This document shows positions 19,307 through 22,006 of a stretch of DNA of 22,006 nt, one piece after another. Within the stretch, counting starts at the first letter, position 1, and every line of letters starts with the position of its first letter. The translations under genes and the position numbers were made by a program. The notes beneath the pieces were generated by a model. That model made no database searches and was not told the DNA's origin. It saw only the letters and a program-made list of their open reading frames with translations. The stretch is from a virus: positions 1 to 22,006 of the IMG/VR virus record IMGVR_UViG_3300003267_000193; one strand, 5' to 3'.

Positions 19307-19349
19307 GGCTGCGGATGATGAAACACTTCATGGGCCGACATCCGCAGCC
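19291..19349 (+). promoter_or_regulatory. programmed -1 frameshift site with stem-loop
   Basis: In the zero frame the codons read A AAC CCA AAG, so both A-AAC-CCA (19291-19297) and C-CCA-AAG (19294-19300) are in-phase X-XXY-YYZ slippery heptamers. A six-base spacer, which contains the zero-frame TAA (19304-19306), leads to the stem GGCTGCGGATG (19307-19317) with CATCCGCAGCC (19339-19349): eleven perfect pairs. The 21-base loop can itself form ATGAA-ACAC-TTCAT. Spacing and geometry match known stimulators of -1 shifts. Confidence 0.85.
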
Positions 19350-19512
19350 CTATGAATACCTCACGCTCATCCTGTGCCGGGATATCTACCACTGCACCCC
19401 CAGCGAGCTCGCCCGGCAAGACCCACAGGTCATCCTGGCGCACCTCACCGCGCTGGATGTCGAATCCGACTACCGCAGCATGCACAACGCCCCCAAAGTT
19501 GATGCCGCGTAG
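19300..19512 (+). CDS. T extension of the tail assembly chaperone (reached by -1 frameshift)
   Basis: After the shift translation continues DLRLRMMKHFMGRHPQPYEY and on through LTLILCRDIYHCTPSELARQ to a TAG at 19512, adding 70 residues. The full GT product would have about 170 residues. The frame is open through the slippery site with no stop, as a fusion requires. An ATG at 19315 lies within this frame, but it has no ribosome-binding site and sits inside the stem, so independent translation is less likely. In lambda the T part recruits the tail tube protein to the tape measure. Confidence 0.8.
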   Translation, partial: DLRLRMMKHFMGRHPQPYEYLTLILCRDIYHCTPSELARQDPQVILAHLTALDVESDYRSMHNAPKVDAA

Positions 19513-19521
19513 TCGTCCCCC

Positions 19522-19536
19522 TGCTACCCGGTAGCA
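19522..19536 (+). repeat. TGCTAC-CCG-GTAGCA hairpin, copy before tape measure
   Basis: Third exact copy of the 15-base hairpin, ten bases after the T stop. Related fragments follow: CCCCGC-TTT-GCGG near 19541-19553 and CGGTAGCAG near 19563. The 193-base gap up to the tape measure is filled with such elements and holds no gene. Confidence 0.7.
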
Positions 19537-19572
19537 TCTACCCCGCTTTGCGGTGGCCCACGCCGGTAGCAG

Positions 19573-19593
19573 ACTCCGCACTCCGCACTCCCC
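19573..19593 (+). repeat. heptanucleotide repeat ACTCCGC x3
   Basis: ACTCCGC, ACTCCGC, ACTCCCC in seven-base phase, a fourth heptamer array in the window with a sequence different from the others. Confidence 0.55.
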
Positions 19594-19634
19594 ACCCCCA
19601 TCCCGCTCGGCAGCCTCGCCGCCCCGCATTAGCA

Positions 19635-19694
19635 CGCCGCGCGCACTCTCCACCCCGACTCTGTCGGGGCATCCACCGGAGCCCGCGCGCGGCG
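19635..19694 (+). other. large nested inverted repeat before the tape measure start
   Basis: CGCCGCGCGC (19635-19644) and GCGCGCGGCG (19685-19694) are perfect ten-base arms. Between them lies CCCCGAC-TCT-GTCGGGG (19653-19669), the same seven-bp hairpin seen at 11935-11951 with one loop base changed. The outer arm ends eleven bases before the tape measure ATG, which has no Shine-Dalgarno of its own; the nearest GGAG (19678-19681) is inside the structure. It may limit tape measure translation. Confidence 0.65.
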
Positions 19695-19705
19695 TTCCGC
19701 ATCCT

Positions 19706-22006
19706 ATGGCTGATACGCAGATCCCCATAGTTGTCACCGTCATCGACAACGCATCGGGCGCGCTGAACCAAATTTCGACCGGCGCCCTGCGCTCCTTGGG
19801 CGATGCCGCGGTCAACATTGCCGGCCAGGCCGTTCAGGCCATGGCCGGTTTTGGTGCGTCCAGCCTGCAGGTCGCGGCCGACTTCGAAAAGGCGACCAGC
19901 ACCTTCGCCTCGGTGGCCGGCGGCGCCTTGAAGGATGCCGGCTTCACGCTCGACGACGTGAAGAACAAGGCGCTGGAGCTTGGCGCGCAAACCCAGTTCA
20001 GCGCAGCCCAGGCCCAGGAGGCGATGATCAACCTGGCCAAGGGTGGCGTGCCGGTCGCCGACATTATGGGCAAGGCGACCGATGCAACGCTGGCCCTGGC
20101 AGCGGCCGGCGATGTCGAGCTCGCGCCGGCCGCCGATATCGTGGCCAAGCAGCTGGGCGTGTGGGCCGATACCGGCGTGCAGGCGGCCGATGTCGCCAAC
20201 CTCATGGCCCAGGCCGCCAATGCCAGTACGGTCGATGTGCAGGAACTGGCGCTTGGTCTCTCGGCGGTCGGCGGCGTCGCCAAAGTCTCGGGCGTGTCCT
20301 TCCAAGACCTCACGCAGACCATGGCGCTGCTGGCGCCCGGGTTCTCGAGTGCATCGGATGCCGGCACCAGCTTCAAGACGATGCTCCTGGCGCTGCAAGG
20401 CAAATCGTCCGACGCCGTTGGCGTCATGAAGCAACTCAATATCATCTCGACCGACTGGGCATCGGTCGCCGGCGATCTCGGGATTGCCTTCGATGGCTCG
20501 GCGGCGAGCCTGGCCAAGGTCAAGGATGCGGCCATGCAACAGGTCGCGGTCCAATCGAAGGCCGCGATCGGGACCAAGGACTGGCAGAAGGCATGGGACG
20601 CCTTCCTGGGTGACTTCCAGACGAATGCTTTTTATGACCAATCCGGTCAGATGAAAAGCATGGATCAGGTCGCGCAGATTCTCCAGAACTCCCTCGCCGG
20701 CCTATCGGAAGAACAAAAGACGGCCGCGCTCAATACGATGTTCGGCACCGATGCGTATCGGGCCGCCGCGTTCATCGCGCAGGCTGGAGCGGCCGGCTTC
20801 CATCAGATGGCCGACTCTATGACCGCCGCCGGGAGCGCTGCCGAGCAGGCCGCCGTCCGGAATCAGAATTTCAAATTTGCGTGGGATTCGCTGCTCGGGA
20901 CCATCGAGACGATCCAGATCGTGATCGGCTCGGCGCTGCTACCCATCCTCACGCAGCTGACCAACGATGTCATTATCCCGGCCGCCAATGGGGTCTTGAC
21001 CTTCGCGCAATCGATCCTCTCAGCCAGCGATCCGATGGCCACGCTGACCGCCAGTATCAACAGTGCGGTGCCCGGGTTCGATTCCTTCGTTACCAGTATC
21101 ACGCAGATCATCAGCCAGGCCGCTGCGTTCCTCTCGACTGGTAATAATCTCGAAGCCGTGCTGGCCGGTATCGGCGTGGCGATCGCGGTCGGTGTGCTGC
21201 CGCCACTGGTCGCCGCTGCTGCTTCCTTCCTGGCCCTGGTCGCTCCGATCGTCGCCCTGATCGCGGTGGGCGCCCTCCTCTATAGCGCCTGGACCAATAA
21301 CTTCTTAGGTATCCAGGAGATTATCGGCAGCATCGTCGGCGTAGTCACGTCGATCATCTCACCGATTATCAGCACCTTCACTGCGATCGCATCCTTCGTT
21401 AGCGCCAATCTGATGCCGATCCTGGCCGGGGTCGGTACCGTCGTCGCCGGGCTGCTCATCCCGGCGCTGGCCTCGATCGCCGCGTACATCGCATTCGCTG
21501 CGCCGATCATCGCCGGGTTGTTCGCCGGGTGGGTGGTCGGCGCCGTCTCTGCTGCCGCCGCCACGCTGGCCGCCGCCGCGCCGCTGCTCCTGATTGGCGC
21601 CGCCGTCGCGCTCCTGTTCGCCGCCTGGCAAAATAACTGGTTCGGCATCCGCGATATCGTCGCCGCCGTCTGGGCCTATCTCCAGCCAATCTTCGCCCAG
21701 ATCGGCGTGTTCTTCACGTCCACACTACCCGCCGCGTTCTTCTCCGCCGTGGCCGCCGTGCAGCAATTCGCTGCACAGGTGCAGGCCGGCTGGGGCGTCC
21801 TGGTCGCCGGCGTCATGCAGTTCGTCGCCTCAGTGCAGGCCGGTTGGGGTGTGGTCGTCGCGGGTATCAGTTCCTTCATTTCCTCGGTGCAGGCGGGATG
21901 GGGCGTGGTCATCGACGGCGCCTCGGCGGCCTGGGCGGCAGTGGTTGCGGTCGTGCAGGGCGCGATCGCTGGCCTGGTCGGGATCTGGAATCAGATTACG
22001 GCTGGC
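19706..22006 (+). CDS. tail tape measure protein (3' end outside window)
   Basis: The frame stays open for 767 codons to the right edge. It begins MADTQIPIVVTVIDNASGAL and has the TP901-type core at residues about 60-115 (FEKATSTFASVAGG, LDDVKNKALELGAQTQFSAA, QAQEAMINLAKGG), followed by helical repeats (VWADTGVQAADVANLMAQAA). Two long hydrophobic stretches lie at about residues 487-531 and 569-642, each ending in AW-x-NN-x-x-GI. Three copies of an 18-residue unit starting VQAGWGV follow from residue 692. The protein sets tail length and is ejected with the DNA. Start is ATG 19706; a weak start fits low-copy expression. Confidence 0.92.
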   Translation, partial: MADTQIPIVVTVIDNASGALNQISTGALRSLGDAAVNIAGQAVQAMAGFGASSLQVAADFEKATSTFASVAGGALKDAGFTLDDVKNKALELGAQTQFSAAQAQEAMINLAKGGVPVADIMGKATDATLALAAAGDVELAPAADIVAKQLGVWADTGVQAADVANLMAQAANASTVDVQELALGLSAVGGVAKVSGVSFQDLTQTMALLAPGFSSASDAGTSFKTMLLALQGKSSDAVGVMKQLNIISTDWASVAGDLGIAFDGSAASLAKVKDAAMQQVAVQSKAAIGTKDWQKAWDAFLGDFQTNAFYDQSGQMKSMDQVAQILQNSLAGLSEEQKTAALNTMFGTDAYRAAAFIAQAGAAGFHQMADSMTAAGSAAEQAAVRNQNFKFAWDSLLGTIETIQIVIGSALLPILTQLTNDVIIPAANGVLTFAQSILSASDPMATLTASINSAVPGFDSFVTSITQIISQAAAFLSTGNNLEAVLAGIGVAIAVGVLPPLVAAAASFLALVAPIVALIAVGALLYSAWTNNFLGIQEIIGSIVGVVTSIISPIISTFTAIASFVSANLMPILAGVGTVVAGLLIPALASIAAYIAFAAPIIAGLFAGWVVGAVSAAAATLAAAAPLLLIGAAVALLFAAWQNNWFGIRDIVAAVWAYLQPIFAQIGVFFTSTLPAAFFSAVAAVQQFAAQVQAGWGVLVAGVMQFVASVQAGWGVVVAGISSFISSVQAGWGVVIDGASAAWAAVVAVVQGAIAGLVGIWNQITAG
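21779..21940 (+). repeat. 54-bp repeats inside the tape measure gene
   Basis: GTGCAGGC recurs at 21779, 21833 and 21887, exactly 54 bases apart, coding for VQAGWGVLVAG, VQAGWGVVVAG and VQAGWGVVIDG. Repeats of this kind with a regular Trp are common in tape measure proteins and can change tail length if copies are gained or lost. Confidence 0.75.

Noticed and set aside
19315-19512. Independent gene starting at ATG 19315
   Set aside because: No ribosome-binding site, the ATG lies inside the 11-bp stem, and the frame is open back through a perfect slippery site, so expression as a frameshift extension is more likely.

Overview
The window is a block of about 22 kb of phage or prophage structural genes, almost all on the + strand. 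In order it reads: small genes, terminase, portal, capsid, receptor-binding proteins, head-tail connectors, tail tube, tail-assembly chaperone, tape measure. A tail terminator, a tail tube, a lambda-type G/GT chaperone and a tape measure open at the right edge point to a long, non-contractile (siphovirus-type) tail, although a myovirus is not excluded because the end of the tail operon is missing. The sequence is GC-rich and genes are tightly packed with ATGA, TAATG or GTGA overlaps. No integrase, repressor, replication or lysis gene is visible, so temperate or lytic lifestyle cannot be judged. The host is uncertain. The heptanucleotide tandem repeats, the dispersed GC-rich hairpins and about ten GCGATCGC octamers would fit a cyanobacterium or a GC-rich filamentous Chloroflexota host, but this is only an inference.

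Region 1 (1-1435) holds eight tiny overlapping genes, four of them with zinc-ribbon-like Cys motifs and three with a membrane segment. Region 2 (1465-5453) holds the small and large terminase subunits, the portal and two small unknown genes. Region 3 (5454-5679) is noncoding and carries two tRNA-like 3' halves. Region 4 (5680-8358) is one 892-codon reading frame that joins a T4 gp21-like prohead protease, a coiled-coil scaffold and an HK97-fold major capsid protein; a Shine-Dalgarno and ATG at the protease/scaffold junction suggest a second product. A 16-bp hairpin follows it.

Region 5 (8455-15584) holds accessory head or surface proteins, one antisense gene with its own promoter, a beta-helix tail spike, a fibre-like protein and a 741-residue repeat protein with 18 copies of a roughly 21-residue QAAETLSA unit. 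Region 6 (15620-17482) holds the adaptor, stopper, gp10-like and tail terminator genes. An antisense gene follows (17479-17824). It resembles the tail-assembly chaperone downstream and is interrupted by a one-base frame change at a G7 run. Region 7 (17909-22006) holds a small Ig-like protein, the probable tail tube protein, a structured 231-base intergenic region, the G/GT tail chaperone pair and the tape measure protein, which runs off the window.

The G/GT pair has a complete set of frameshift signals: overlapping slippery heptamers AAACCCA and CCCAAAG in the correct frame, a six-base spacer that contains the zero-frame stop, and a perfect 11-bp stem. This is the best-supported special feature. 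The most unusual features are the antisense chaperone-like gene, the protease-scaffold-capsid fusion with an internal start, and the repeat-built fibre protein.
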